A stretch of DNA of 64,000 nucleotides from assembly GCA_032358255.1 (NCBI GenBank), contig JAULBX010025164.1, positions 62,001-126,000 of the forward strand. The letters are read 5' to 3'. The notes beneath the pieces are model-generated. The model was not told the DNA's origin. It did not search any database and worked only from the letters and a program-made list of their open reading frames with translations. The translations under genes were made by a program, and so were the position numbers. This DNA is from Heterotrichella gracilis (Eukaryota > Sar > Xanthophyceae > Tribonematales > Xanthonemataceae). This document shows, piece by piece, positions 12,655 through 23,295 of the stretch. Position 1 is the stretch's first letter, and each line of letters opens with the position of its first letter.

Positions 12655-12815
12655 GGTGCAGCAGCGCGTGCCACGGTGGGCCTAAAACAGCATCTGGTGC
12701 AGACCCGGGAACACCCCGTGGAGTCATGCCCTGGCAGGGGTAGTGAGGAGGCTGCTGGTGGCTCAGCCTGAGTTGGCAGCGACCAAATCGCGCTGCATGA
12801 ACATGTGCTGCTGAT
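12655..12815 (+). repeat. Third, decayed copy of the terminal exon
   Basis: It begins GAGGTGCAGCAGCGCGTGCC and ends GAACATGTGCTGCTGA, the same start and stop context as the two copies upstream, but it has an early in-frame TAA and internal indels. Together with 12252-12383 and 12450-12584 this makes a three-unit tandem array with a period of about 200 bp. Confidence 0.75.
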
Positions 12816-13499
12816 TTAATCCAGTTTAGGGTTAGGGTGTAGGGTGCAGGGTTTACGTTTTTGTGCCGCATGTGGCCACAGCACCGTGCGGCACTGGCAA
12901 AAATGTTGGACTTCTTGACAGGTTGTGAGTGTGATGAGAGACAGAAGAGTGACAGATAAGGTGTAGCAGAGCAAGATGCCATCATTAAATGGCAATTTCA
13001 GGAAACAAATTTTGATCGTTGTCAATTCGTTTCCTGAAATAGCAGCTGGCCCACTGGGGGGTAAAAAAGGACGAAAGGATCATCAAATCCACAGCTAAAT
13101 CCACTGAGTTTGCACTGCCCTGCCCACCAGCTTTGAAGGGCGAAAAATGAGAAGAAGACCTATTATTAATATCATTGACACCTATGTTTATTGATGCCAT
13201 CGTACTTTCACTTCAGGTCAGGACCTAGCGACAGTGCCAATTATTGGAGCAGCCACGACTGACGCAGCACCTTTCCTCTAGACTAGAAATAAGTTCTGTA
13301 ACCAACAACTGATACAAATAAAAAATGCTGTTAAACAGAAACTTTATTTTTCGAAAAAGAATCCTGTTCGCGTGTGCTCAGCCCAGGAACTGTGATTTGG
13401 ATTCCTTCCAAAGGAAAAATGGAACCAATATGCCCCAGCAATAAATAAATCATGTGAGATGCCAAAAAAATCGAAAAATGTCCATAATACACCTGCCCA
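12816..13499. other. Convergent intergenic region
   Basis: Lies between two convergent genes. It holds a short run of telomere-like GTTTAGGGTTAGGGTG (about 12826-12842) and AT-rich sequence. No gene is supported. It probably contains both 3' UTRs. Confidence 0.5.
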
Positions 13500-16054
13500 T
13501 CAAATACTTGGCCAAGGCCCACACCCCAGGATCCTGCGCCGCACCACGTTACTGATAGAGTAATCCAGCAGCGCGCTACGGTAGTGCTCAAGCGTTTGAG
13601 ACGTGTTATCGCCGGGGAAGCTGCGCGGGTAGCCCGGGAGCTCGTAGCAGAACCCTAGCAGGGTTTCCACGCACCCCTCCCCGCCCACCTGGCCACCAAG
13701 TGCCTGCATGTGCTCCCCACCCTCCACCTTGCCAAAGTCCAGCTTGGAGGGATCGCACCAAGGGACGTGCATGACCTCGAGCCGAGGGCTCATCAAGGCC
13801 AGCATGTCACTGAACGAGCTGCGGGCGACCACCACGTGCACGCTCCCCAGCAGCACCGCGGCATCCCCGAGGCCTGAGGCGCTCGACAGGTCCAAGTGGG
13901 ACGCTCCTCCTGATGGTGCACCAGTGTTAGTCCAGTGGATGAGCTCAGGCCTCCACGCCAGCAGCGCATCCACAACAGGGTTGACGTTATCCTCGGCCAG
14001 CAGCAACACCTTGGTATAATTCCCCGACAAAATGGCGTGCTGGTAGTACGCCAAGGGGGGCTGGATATAGTAGTTTCTGAACGGGTGGTCAGGGGAAAAG
14101 GTGTCGCCCCCCCGCACATGGACCACCAATGTGGAGTTATCCTGGAAATTTGGGCGCAACTCCTCCGGGAGTTGGGGCGCCACAAGCTCCATCAACACCC
14201 TGCGGCGGTCCATCGACCCGAAGCTCCCCCGGTCGCAGGCGCTGCACTTGTTGCCGTAGAAAAACAGCTGCTCCACCACGACATCGGAGCAGGGGGGGGG
14301 GCTATCTCGGTGTTGGTGCTGGCGTTGGGGCCTCCTTGGGTGTTGGGGTCTTTTATGGTGTTGGTGCTGGTGGCATTGCTCCGGAAATCCCATGTGGTCT
14401 GCTTCAGGTGCAGGTATTTGTGGAACTGTGGCCCCACCACCAGGATGGAGGCGGTGTGTTGCGCAAAGCGAATGGCGCAGCTCAGCTGTTGGAGCTGATT
14501 GCCCAGTCGTCCCTCGGCCTCATTCAGGTAGGCCGTGAAGCCGCCGTTGCACACCTGCAGCGGGTTGGAGAAGGGCTCACAGGAGGGGTTTAGGGTTTAT
14601 TCCCTGAACCCAAAAACCCTACACTTGTGCCCAGGCGCCTCTCGATGGCGTTCGGGTGGGCTGTGAAGCAGCCGTTGCACACCTGCGTTCCAATGAAGAT
14701 TATTTTATGTAGTTATCTTGGTTTTTGCTATAATTCATTCATATAATCTTATTTATTTTCTTCTATATTAACTTAATTATATTTAAATTCCATCTTATAT
14801 GTGGCATGGCGTTGAATGTGCATGCCTTTCTGCTACTAGGAAGGAGGTGCACATTTACAGCATGTGCCGTTGGAATGCGTGGTGGATCACCTTGAGCCAT
14901 CCACATACTTAGTGTGCATAAGAGTAAGCTAAACTACATCAGCCCATCATTTGATATAATATAAAGAAATAAAATGAAGAGCACCTACAAATGAGCGCCA
15001 AAAAAACAGCAGCGAACAAGCGCACCTCAGTCTGACTCCTTGGTGTTTCTCCCTCGCTCCCCTTGGACTTGTCAGCACTCTCCACGGTGTAAGCCAAGCT
15101 CTTCAGGCAGACCAGGGTCGTGAACCTGGCCCGCGGTTGCTCCTCCTCTAACCACCGAGAGCGACTGTGCGCCGCTACTGCTTGTGCAGAGGCGCTGGTT
15201 GCTGGGTGGGTGGGTGGTGGCGCTGGTGGAGGAGCTGTTCCGCGTGTGGCGCCACCTTCCGTGGTGGTGCTGCTGTGTAGGTGCCGGCCACCTAGTTTGG
15301 GCAGGAGACCCCTGCAGGGTGCAAATGCGGAGTGTGAAGGCTGGGCATGTTTCTCTGTTTGTACTCGCTTACAGGCGTTGGCTGTGTGCGTAATAACTAA
15401 ACCAAAAAACATGGTAGTCAGCAATAAAAAATGCATGCTCCAGCAGTAGGCCATCTAGGATCAACAATAAAAAGGGTGCCCATTAAATAAAAAGTACGCA
15501 ATATTTAAAAAAACACGTTCCAGCAGTAAGCCAGCGAGCAGCCCCCGTTTGTACCGCCTTGTGCCCCCCAGGTCACCTTGGCAGGCCCTGTACCCTTGAG
15601 GGTTCAGGAGCGTTCTCAAGACTGAAGTTGCCGTGAGAAGACAGGCAGTGCAATTTCCTGGAGCTATTGGCCATGCAAGTCGCACACAAACCGTAGATCA
15701 CATGTATTGGTTCTGGCATATGCATGCATATGCATGTGGGTTCGGTCGTGCAATACACACTTTCCACCTCGCGGCTTACCTGGTCAACATCCCAGCGGTG
15801 AATGCTTGCAGCAAGCGCCTGCGGGGGCGCTGAGTTTCCCCTGGCAACTGCGAAGCCCGTTCCAGCACACGAATTTGCCCTAGCGCGCTGTGCCCTGCAG
15901 CCTCCCTTGATCGAGGGTGTTGACGAGTCCCGCCTGCCGGATCCGCCACCGAAACAACTGTAGGCTTCAAACGGACGCTGGACGTCGCTGGATGGCACTG
16001 GATAGCTAGCAGCACCAGTACGAAACCCATGAACGAGCTGGATGGGAAGCGCAT
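13500..16054 (-). CDS. Golgi-type glycosyltransferase, GT11/fucosyltransferase-like
   Basis: Probable type II membrane glycosyltransferase acting in the Golgi lumen. Exons on the minus strand: 16054-15780 (hydrophobic anchor FMGFVLVLLAIQC near residues 8-20), 15311-15026 (Ser/Thr/Pro stem) and 14554-13500 (catalytic); phases 2 and 0 match at the two introns. The catalytic part shows EGRLGNQLQQLSCAIRFAQH and, later, TLVVHVRGGDTFSPDHPF. These resemble the GRLGNQ and HxRxGD sugar-nucleotide motifs of GT11-type fucosyltransferases, with the second Arg replaced by Gly. The frame shifts by one base near 14290-14299, within a run of ten G on the plus strand: upstream and downstream halves are each open and together give about 538 residues. 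That is either an assembly indel or a real break. In-frame ATGs at 16075 and 16105 are alternative starts. Confidence 0.72.
14635..14690 (-). repeat. Copy of the catalytic exon start
   Basis: On the minus strand this reads CAGGTGTGCAACGGCTGCTT, then a diverged continuation to AGGCGCCTGGGCAC. It repeats the acceptor and first ~45 bases of the exon starting at 14554 (CAGGTGTGCAACGGCGGCTT). It lies about 130 bases upstream of the true exon and is followed by GGGTTT/CCCTAAA-like sequence. Confidence 0.8.
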
Positions 16055-16105
16055 GGTGACGCCCGTGGTCTCCATGGTGGGCTCACTCACTCTCCAAGTT
16101 GTCAA

Positions 16106-16662
16106 CCTAACGTTTCATGACGACTCGCTCACGGCGAAGCCTTACAGTGGCTCCAATTGTTGCTGGCACTTGTTGCTGCCCGGGTGGTTCTTGCTGCGGG
16201 AATAGTACGTACGCCAGAGTAGAGTGGTTTGCTTGAACAAGGGTTGGCCCCCATCCGGATAGACTTGTATGCTTGTATTACGTGCGTGAAGAAAGTGCCC
16301 GACAAGCTTGAAAGAATGCTCACACTTTACACCACTACGATTTGAAGTGCAAAATAGTAACGGTTAGGGTTAATGGTTAGGGTTAGAGTTAGGGTTCTAG
16401 CGCTTAATCTGGTGAACATCGGACCAAGGTACACCCAATCTGCGTTCGGTGCGCAATCACTTCCACTGGACCAGGGAAAACAGCCCGATAGGCAACTGCA
16501 AAACAGCCGCCACATACTGCGCGACAGGGCATCTCTGACGTAGAACATCTCCAAAACTCACACCTATTTAAATTACTTAAAAATCATCTAAATAAACAGA
16601 CAAAAAATAAAAATAGAAAGCAACAGCTGATAACACCAATTCTAGTTATGAGGCATACCGAG
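16106..16662. other. Spacer with telomere-like repeats
   Basis: No gene is supported. Positions 16362-16398 hold several GGTTAGGGTTA-type units. The right part is AT-rich. It probably includes the promoter of the glycosyltransferase gene. Confidence 0.5.
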
Positions 16663-17481
16663 TCACCGAGCGCCTAAACCATACTGCGCCCTCATCACGC
16701 GCGCCTTCTTCCCAGGCGGCCCTCCCTCGTGATCACGTGCGCTGTCGCTCTGATCCTGTGTGCGCTCGCCACCCCGTCTCGTTGACCCCCGCTCTCCCCC
16801 TCCCCTCCCAACCCATGACCCCTGCGCCCCCCCTCCCTCCCCATTGGTAGGCATGGTGCCACCTCCCCCATTGAAGTTCAAGGTTGGATGCACCACCCAG
16901 GAATTGGTTTCTTGGCGCGCTGCTGAACCCCGTGGGTGTGGCAATGCCGGGAAAGCGCCATACCCTCCGCCCCCATGTTGTCCCCCCGTGGAGTTGGATT
17001 GGTGCCACCCCTCTGGATGCTGTGGGTACGCGTGTGCTTGCCACCTGGCAGCTGCATCCCAGGGATAGTCCGGGTACCCCCCCGCGCAGGAATTACTATA
17101 AAAAGGATGAGGATTATAGCCGGCCCCTTGTTGCCAGGCGTGCCCGTCATAGCGATTGGCATAGGGTACACAGGGCGCGCTGAAGGGGTGGGTGGAGTAC
17201 CCCGCTTGCGGTGATGGGGTCCCGAGCCTGCCTGTCTGAAAGCGGCTTTTCAAGCTGTGGGAGCTGACTGGTGATGGGGAGGCGCGGCTATCTGTTGGAA
17301 GGTGGTTTGCGCAGCCGTGGGAGCAGCTTGTACCTGGTGTGGGTTGCCTGTCACTGGCACCCAAGCAGGGCTCCAGGGGGGCGTCAGACTCGGGGATGTC
17401 GAGGAGGAGGGAGTAACCGCGCTGTGCCCACTGGTCCAGCCAGGTGCGCGAGGATTGGCCTGTGGCACGCACACACAACAC
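16663..17481 (-). CDS. Gly/Ser/Pro-rich protein, last exon only
   Basis: A 270-codon open frame on the minus strand, preceded by a fair acceptor (CTAGCTCAG at about 17487) but with no ATG near its start, so it is probably the 3' exon of a longer gene. Visible features: SSRTWLDQWAQRGYSLLLD near the start, a Tyr/Pro/Gly-rich middle (YNPHPFYSNSCAGGYPDYPW), Gly-rich runs, and a basic C-terminus EGGPPGKKARVMRAQYG that could be a nuclear signal. I recognise no family. No matching upstream exon was found in 17500-17830. It could also be a chance frame in GC-rich DNA. Confidence 0.35.
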   Translation of the reverse strand: MLCVRATGQSSRTWLDQWAQRGYSLLLDIPESDAPLEPCLGASDRQPTPGTSCSHGCANHLPTDSRASPSPVSSHSLKSRFQTGRLGTPSPQAGYSTHPFSAPCVPYANRYDGHAWQQGAGYNPHPFYSNSCAGGYPDYPWDAAARWQAHAYPQHPEGWHQSNSTGGQHGGGGYGAFPALPHPRGSAARQETNSWVVHPTLNFNGGGGTMPTNGEGGGAQGSWVGRGGGERGSTRRGGERTQDQSDSARDHEGGPPGKKARVMRAQYGLGAR

Positions 17482-17829
17482 CCTGAGCTAGGGTTTGAAT
17501 GGTTGCGGCACTATGCATGCATCCCATGATTGTGAGCAAACTTGCTCTTTTTGCTCGCTTGAACGCTATTTCCTCGGGTCAACGGGGGTTCAGAGCTGTT
17601 TATCAGGCAAGTTCTAATGAAACTCAGTTGAAAGTTCTAGGTGAACAGGCAACAAGTAATGATGAAGTAATCATTCAACAATCCAATATGCTGCTACGTG
17701 CGTATGACCATCAAAAACAATCAAAACACACTATCTACTATGCTGATGACAGCATTGCAGAACACCACTTGGCCACCTTCCCAGCCAGGAGCACTCAGCA
17801 CCCTTTAGGAACCCTAATCCCTAGACCGT

Positions 17830-18022
17830 AAACCCACCAGCTGTCACCCTGCAGGCGCACGCTACCACATCCTCATTCACCGCTGCCGTTGCCAGGGTCA
17901 AGGAGTTACACAGCACTTTTAGAAACCCTAAAATATAAACCCTAAACCCACAAGCTGTTGCCCTGCAGGTGCAGGCCACCGCATTTTCGTTCACAGCCGC
18001 CGCCGCCAGGAACAAATACATT
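17830..18022 (-). repeat. Two extra copies of the LRR gene's terminal-exon segment
   Basis: Minus-strand translations LAAAAVNENAVACTCRA (about 18015-17962) and LATAAVNEDVVACACRV (about 17902-17845) repeat the segment LAAAAVNEDAVACACRA of the real last exon (about 18130-18070). Each copy is followed by a similar GCAGGGTGA/GCAGGGCAA junction and CCCTAAA-type sequence. They lie beyond the stop codon at 18031, so they are outside the predicted coding sequence. Confidence 0.8.
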
Positions 18023-18030
18023 TTATTTTT

Positions 18031-20491
18031 TTAATTCCGAGAAAAATAATAAAACAACGCACCAGCTCTCGCCCTGCAGGCGCAGGCCACGGCATCCTCA
18101 TTCACCGCAGCAGCCGCCAGGGGGAGCGATGCACTGAGCACCCCCCCCTGCACCAGCTGCAGCCTGAAGCGGTGCTCCAGAGGGACCAGGGCCGACCGCC
18201 TGATGCCGGTGCGCCTGCGGGGTAATGGTTTAGGGTTTAGGGTTTAGGGTTTACTGTTTAGGGTTCAGGGCAGAGGGACTAGTGCTACCCGCCTGATGCC
18301 GGTGCGCCTGCCGGTGTAGGGTTCAGGGTTCAGGGGCTTAATCAGAGGGACTAGTGCTGTCTGCCTGATGCCGATGAGCTCAGATTTGGGGTAACGAACA
18401 AGGCACCCTTGAACCCTACGACTGGTATCCTGGACCCTAAAAACTTAAACCCTAGAACCCTACGCCCTCATCGAAGTCCAGGAAATTGAGGCTGGGCAGG
18501 CTCAGCAGGCATTCGAGCTTGTCGGGGCCACATTCTATCCTAAACCCTACACCCCAAAACCCTACACCCTCACCGGACGTCCAGGAAGATGAGGCGAGGC
18601 AGGCTCAGCAGGCACTCGAGCTTGTCTGGCCCAATGGCGTCGCCCGCCAGGTGAAGCCTTGACAGCCGATTGGCTGGCCACTGCGCCAGGGTGGCGCCAG
18701 CTGCTGAGGCGGCTTCTGTTGGTGCGCTGGATGCCCATGCGTGCAGTCGATGGCCGTAGGTGAGGGCTTCCAGGGCGGACTGGGTTATGGAGGTCAGGGA
18801 AAGGTTCAGGGCCTGCAGGGAGGCGAGCAAGCAAGTTGTGTGCATTCCAGCTCCGATCAAAGCCAGGTCAGCACTTTGCGGCACTGTCATCCACTCAGTG
18901 CAGCCCATGTGGTATAGGGTATAGGTTAAGGATGTAGGGTATGGGTCCGCACCTCCAGGTTAGGCGGGTGCCCGATCTGTGGCATGTCCCTGTCGTCCAC
19001 TTGGTGCAGTCCCATAAGGTTTAGAGTTTAGGGTTTAGGAACTTAGGGTTTATAGGTTCCCACCTCCAGATCAGGCAGCTGCGCTGCATATGGCATGGCA
19101 GTGTCATCGACTTGTTGCAATCCCATGAGGTCCAGGGCTCTGAGGCTGGTAGCGCTGGCAAGGGAGGAGAGGGAAGGGGTGGGGAGGGCGAGGCAGCCCC
19201 GCAGGCTCAGGCAGGACAGCTTGGGGAGGGCTGGGCAGACATGGAAAAGTGCCAGGGTTCAGCAAGGCAAGTGGAAAGTGGGCCGGAATTTGGAATGAAA
19301 TGAGAGGTTCCGTCTCCTAACGGGGTGCATACACTGATGGATTTGGAGTTTTGGGGTAACCGCACGAGCATCCCTGTTGCACTCATTCTTTACCTACCTT
19401 GCAGCCAGTCAAGGCTTTCCAGCTGTGGCGCCTCTAGCTCCAGGTGCACAAGGGAGGTTCCAGCTGGCGCCAGGCGAAACAGCTGGGCTGGCCCCATCTG
19501 GGGCCCATGTATTCTCAAAGTGGTAGGGTGCCTATAATGGGGGCACAATCTTGTTACAAGAATTGTAAAAGGCTTAACTACACTGCTTTTACATGTGCTT
19601 GAAGCAAAGAGGCATGCGAGCAGTACAAACCCTACCAGTAGGGTTGGAAGCACTGTTGCACCGCCCGTTTCCTGGAGTTGGCGAGGGGAGGGGAACGGCC
19701 CAGTGACGCCGCCAGGGCCTCGGCTGTGTGCCACCTTTGCAGCAGTATGGTCCACACACGGTGTGCAATTTCAGGCTCGGGAAACAGCGCCACGCCTGCT
19801 GGCACCGAGAGGTGGATCTTTACTGTTTTGAAAGCAGAGTAGGGTTTAGGGTTTGTGGTTTAGGGTTTAGGGCCACATGAGTGTTTTGAACGACCAGCAT
19901 AGAAATGCCCTAGGAACAGAGCAACGAAATAGGGTAGTAATCCAAGGAGCACCCTGGCTGAAAACACAATCAAACGCACACGGTGTTGCATTCTCAGGCT
20001 CAGGGAACAGCGGCAGGTATGTTGGGTGCACGTGGTCATGCCTAACTCGGACCATGCCAGGCATGCTGCATGCCGCATATAGTCAAGTTGGCAGTATAGG
20101 TTCGAATAACCTCATATGCTCAAGGATTGACTGCTTTGGCGTGCTTGCAAACAGCACAAGGTGCCACCAACAGGGGCTGGCATGCATGCCACGACGTTGC
20201 AAGTGGTTGATGGGTTGTTGCAAGTGAAAGAACGCCAACGTGTAGTCGTTCAGCTTGCTAATTCATTTACAGAACGGTGTTTTGAAAGCCAACAACACAG
20301 GTACTGTGGTAGTCCACAGCTTCGCATATGCATGCCAACTGCAATGCCCCAATAGTGGGTGCAAAGTCTGAACAGCTAACATGCTTACCATGCTTGATCT
20401 CCAGGACCTTCCCTTCTGACAGTGTTTTAGCGCTCTGGGCGACGCATAGCTCCAGAAGGCTGGGAGGGCCTGGCCGTGAGGACTCTGCCAT
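18031..20491 (-). CDS. Leucine-rich-repeat protein (F-box/RNI-like, short)
   Basis: Six exons fit in phase on the minus strand: 20491-20389, 19822-19636, 19531-19398, 19230-19064, 18812-18574 and 18214-18031, giving 337 residues. The start is MAESSRPGPPSLLELC. Exon 2 carries VPAGVALFPEPEIAHRVWTI and then WHTAEALAASL, compatible with a degenerate F-box-like helix region (inference). Exons 3-5 carry leucine-rich repeats: TSLVHLELEAPQLESLDWL, LPKLSCLSLRGCLALPTPSL, SLRALDLMGLQQVDDTAM, LQALNLSLTSITQSALEAL and LSRLHLAGDAIGPDKLECLL. The pattern fits an RNI/AMN1-type LRR solenoid that mediates protein binding. No catalytic domain is visible. The introns contain partial copies of several exon ends. 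Confidence 0.7.
18220..18262 (+). repeat. Interstitial telomere-type repeat
   Basis: Several consecutive TTTAGGG units in the last intron of the LRR gene, directly beside the last exon's acceptor. Similar short runs occur at about 19845-19872, 41584-41608, 50755-50772 and 56782-56806, mostly inside introns. This is the Arabidopsis-type telomere heptamer found in many green algae. Confidence 0.85.
18285..18540 (-). repeat. Copies of LRR exon junctions in the last intron
   Basis: At about 18290-18312 and 18360-18376 the sequence repeats the start of the last exon (GCCTGATGCCGGTGCGCCTGC and a diverged form). At about 18470-18535 it repeats the end of exon 18812-18574 (minus-strand GACAAGCTCGAATGCCTGCT, translating to LECLLSLPSLNFLDF). 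Exon ends from both sides of the intron have thus been copied into it. Confidence 0.75.
18905..19020 (-). repeat. Decayed copy of an LRR exon end
   Basis: On the minus strand, about 19013-18954 reads MGLHQVDDRDMPQIGHPPNL, then a GAGGTGCGG donor-like site. This is a copy of MGLQQVDDTAMPYAAQLPDL at the end of exon 19230-19064. A further degenerate trace (GGGCTGCACTGAGTGGATGA) is present near 18905. It lies in the intron just 3' of the original. Confidence 0.7.
19975..20025 (-). repeat. Fragment copy of LRR gene exon 2
   Basis: The plus-strand stretch CGGTGTTGCATTCTCAGGCTCAGGGAACAGCG resembles CGGTGTGCAATTTCAGGCTCGGGAAACAGCG at 19759-19789, inside exon 2 (the FPEPE segment). It sits in intron 1, about 220 bases upstream of the real exon on the coding strand. 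Confidence 0.65.
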
Positions 20492-20991
20492 GGCACTCTA
20501 GGGTTTTGTCAAGGTTTTCATCAGCTGGAGTACTGCAGCACTACCAAATCTAATGTAAAGGGTTTGGCACGTCTCACAGAGTGACGTCTAAATACCTACA
20601 GACAACCTGCTGGAACACACATATGCATGCATGCATTGTGTGGCATGCATGCATTCAAAACCCAACAGCACGTACTTGAAATAGGGCAGTGTATCGTATC
20701 GAACTTGTACGTTGGGTCATATATATTGGTTTTGTAACCTCTTGGCACTGCGTGGTCGTGCACAATATATTATATGTGTGTTGGCGTTAGCCACTCCCCT
20801 GCCCCCTTTTTGAGCCCAACACGCTTAGCAGCTTTGAACGCCCCTGGTAGAAAGGCAAGGCAGGCGTGTCTAACCTTTGAACAACCACGACGAAGCTGGT
20901 ATCAACTGTTCCACCCCACTCGGTATACAATCTCGAGCTAACGGCTTAACGATCCAGCGCCCACCCGCAGTGCGAGCCATTGGGCTGCACC
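20492..20991. other. Divergent promoter region (LRR / BTB-1)
   Basis: 500 bases between a minus-strand start (20491) and a plus-strand start (20992). It contains alternating TGCATGCATGCATG tracts near 20623-20651 and an AT-rich ATATATT block near 20725-20775. No coding sequence is seen. It is probably a shared regulatory region. Confidence 0.45.
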
Positions 20992-22571
20992 ATGGTACCC
21001 CTGTTGCAACCCACACCTGCACCTTCCGACCCGTCGTCACCGTGTTTCGTCGACCACCTGACTCACCACAACCCAGAGTGGGCGGCGCGTGCCAACGTCC
21101 GCATCCTCTTTCGCGGCGTCACCTTCCCTGCACACTCTGGGTTGTTGTTGCACTTCTCGCTGCTTTTCGAGGCCCTCCTGGAGAAACCGCGCGCAGATGC
21201 CCTGCTAAGACGTGGGCGGGCAGTTGTGATCGAGCTTGAAGATCACGTGGGCGGCGATACGACGGTGGATGTGCTCAAGGCCGCTCTGTTGTTCATGTAC
21301 AGGGCACATGACGAGGCTGCAGTGTTGAAGCTGGTGAGACCATGACCATGTGCATTCATACCCAGATACTCTTGTCTGGATTATCTGGATGCTGTAGATG
21401 CTGCACAGAAGCTACAACAAGCAAGGCTCATAGCTGTGTTTATTCCTCCCTGTTGAAGTGCATGCATGCGTTCAACCTCTCGAGGGCAGCTGACTTGTAC
21501 TGACTGCATGCAAACAGTCTCAAACAGCAATGCCCACCTTGTTAATATGGTAAAGATCCTGTAACCAGTCTCACCAGTCTCAGTGGCTAGTGCCCACTCA
21601 GCGAGCTGATAAACAGCAATGCCCACCTCCCAGGCCCACCTTGTCCAACCCTAGTAACCCCGTCCAAACCCTGCTAAAACACTACTCTGAGGATTTTCTG
21701 TGTGCCAGGTGCGGGACCCTGCGCAAGCTGAGCTGTACCTGAAAGCTGGGGAAAGTTTTGGGGTCCAGGTGAGTTATCTGGAGAAAAAATCAGATTAATG
21801 TGCCAGTGTGGCCAACTCGGGTTTAGGGTTTTTTCTTGTGTTGCTGGTTAGTGTAGGTCATTAGTGTGTTGCCATTGCTCGCTGCTGAAAAGTGTGGGAA
21901 GTGAAACGCTGTTTGGGTTCCAGGTGTATAATGGTAGGGGAAACAGTGCACTGTCCTTCTCTTTGCTAAATCCCCTCCCGTAGCCAACGCGCCTGTTCAA
22001 GGAAAGGCTGCGCAAAAAATTGTTTATTTAATATGTTTAATTTATTTGTTCATTTGGAGTCCAGGTGTTGACCACGCGGGTGGGACGACTGCTTGAGCAA
22101 CAAAGCGAGCTGGATGAAGGCGATGCAAAGCGCATTGATTCACCCGGCAGCTTTGAGTGGCTGGCCATTGCAGGGAGGTTCCACCTGCCCCGGATGCTGC
22201 TGTCATGCGTCGCAGCCCAGTTTGATGGCAGGGACTTGCCAGTGGGAGCCCACGAGAAACTAGCTCTGATCAGCCCACGGGTCTTGGCACTCGTTTTGGA
22301 AGATGTGCTTTCAAGGGGGAGATTGTATATTGACAGAGCGGACCGCGATGGCTGTGTGCACAATTACCTGGCGTGGAATGGCGACTCTGGGTTCGGGAGG
22401 CGGGGTGTGTGCGATGCCTGCAGGGAGCTGATAAGCAGCGACAAGTACCCCTGCCTGTTTGAGCAAGGGGCGCTCAGTGCTGGGCGATCAGGGATGATGG
22501 CTGCACACCAGAGTGCCCAGGCGGAGGATGTGTTGGAAGCCATCTGGAACCCTGAGGTACCTGCGACATGA
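20992..22571 (+). CDS. BTB/POZ-domain protein, paralogue 1
   Basis: Three exons in phase: 20992-21333, 21709-21768 and 22065-22571; 302 residues from ATG (MVPLLQPTPAPS). Residues about 33-115 form a BTB fold: NVRILFRGVTFPAHSGLLLH, then VIELEDHVGGDTTVDVLKAALLFMYRA split in the usual way. A helical middle follows with the family signature FEWLAIAGRFHLPRMLLSC and LVLEDVLSRG (BACK-like). Near the C-terminus lies GCVHN, then a spacer, then GVCDACREL: a CxH...CxxC set that could bind zinc. BTB proteins often act as homodimers or as CUL3 adaptors; no MATH, Kelch or NPH3 domain is present. A UGUAA motif lies 36 bases after the stop (22607-22611). Confidence 0.82.
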
Positions 22572-23295
22572 CGCTGGCTAGCTGCTACAGTGGGCACCAT
22601 TTTTTTTGTAAGGTGCAAGCTGTAGGAGCAGTACTGGCTAGACATAGTGCGCTGCAGCATGTCCATACTCCAGAGTTTTGCCAAAAGAGGTGGTGAACTC
22701 GTTCAAACAGTTGTGAGTTTGTATAAGACCGCATATTCTAGGCCTTGTGTCCCACAAGTTTGTGTGGACAAGTTAATGGTTGGTCCAGCTTGGTTTATTA
22801 TACTGGCGCGTAAATTAGCAAGTCATGTGCACCATGTTCCTTGCCTTCACAGTTTTCAGAGCATGTTGTGTAATGTTTTTCACACCAGGTGCTATGTATG
22901 AGGGGCACGAGTGGTCCCACCAGCTGCTTGGTCCCAGGCAGTCCCAACTGGTAGTTGCCTCCGCCACGCCAGGCACACCCCATGAGCACGCCATGGCACA
23001 TTTTTGAACTGTACCAACGTAGTCCTAAGTTTTCTGGGCTTTTAGGACGCAGCAGTTAGGCCTGCAAGGTAAACTTACCCATGAAAGGAAGAATGGAGAC
23101 CAACTTTCATTTTTCTGCACCCACTCCAGTGCCCTCCCCCTGCAACTTGCAGCTAAGGTAAGAACGCTTGAAGCCTTTCCCTGGCCTTTCCTGACTTTGT
23201 CCGTTTTCTTGTAAGAAACATTTCGCTGGCGAGGCCAACGTGTTGCGGTGGCCATATGAGATAGGATACGTTCGGTTTCTATTGTATAGAGCAAG
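22572..23295. other. Spacer between BTB genes 1 and 2
   Basis: No gene is supported. The open frames here lack motifs and matching splice partners. It probably holds the 3' UTR of BTB-1 and the promoter of BTB-2. Confidence 0.45.

Noticed and set aside
15461-15998. Minus-strand open frame of 141 codons overlapping exon 1 of the glycosyltransferase
   Set aside because: The alternative frame of the same DNA gives the membrane anchor and splices in phase to the stem exon; this one does not.
18210-18262. A true chromosome end, suggested by TTTAGGG runs
   Set aside because: The runs are short, scattered over the whole window and embedded in introns, so they are interstitial repeats, not a telomere.
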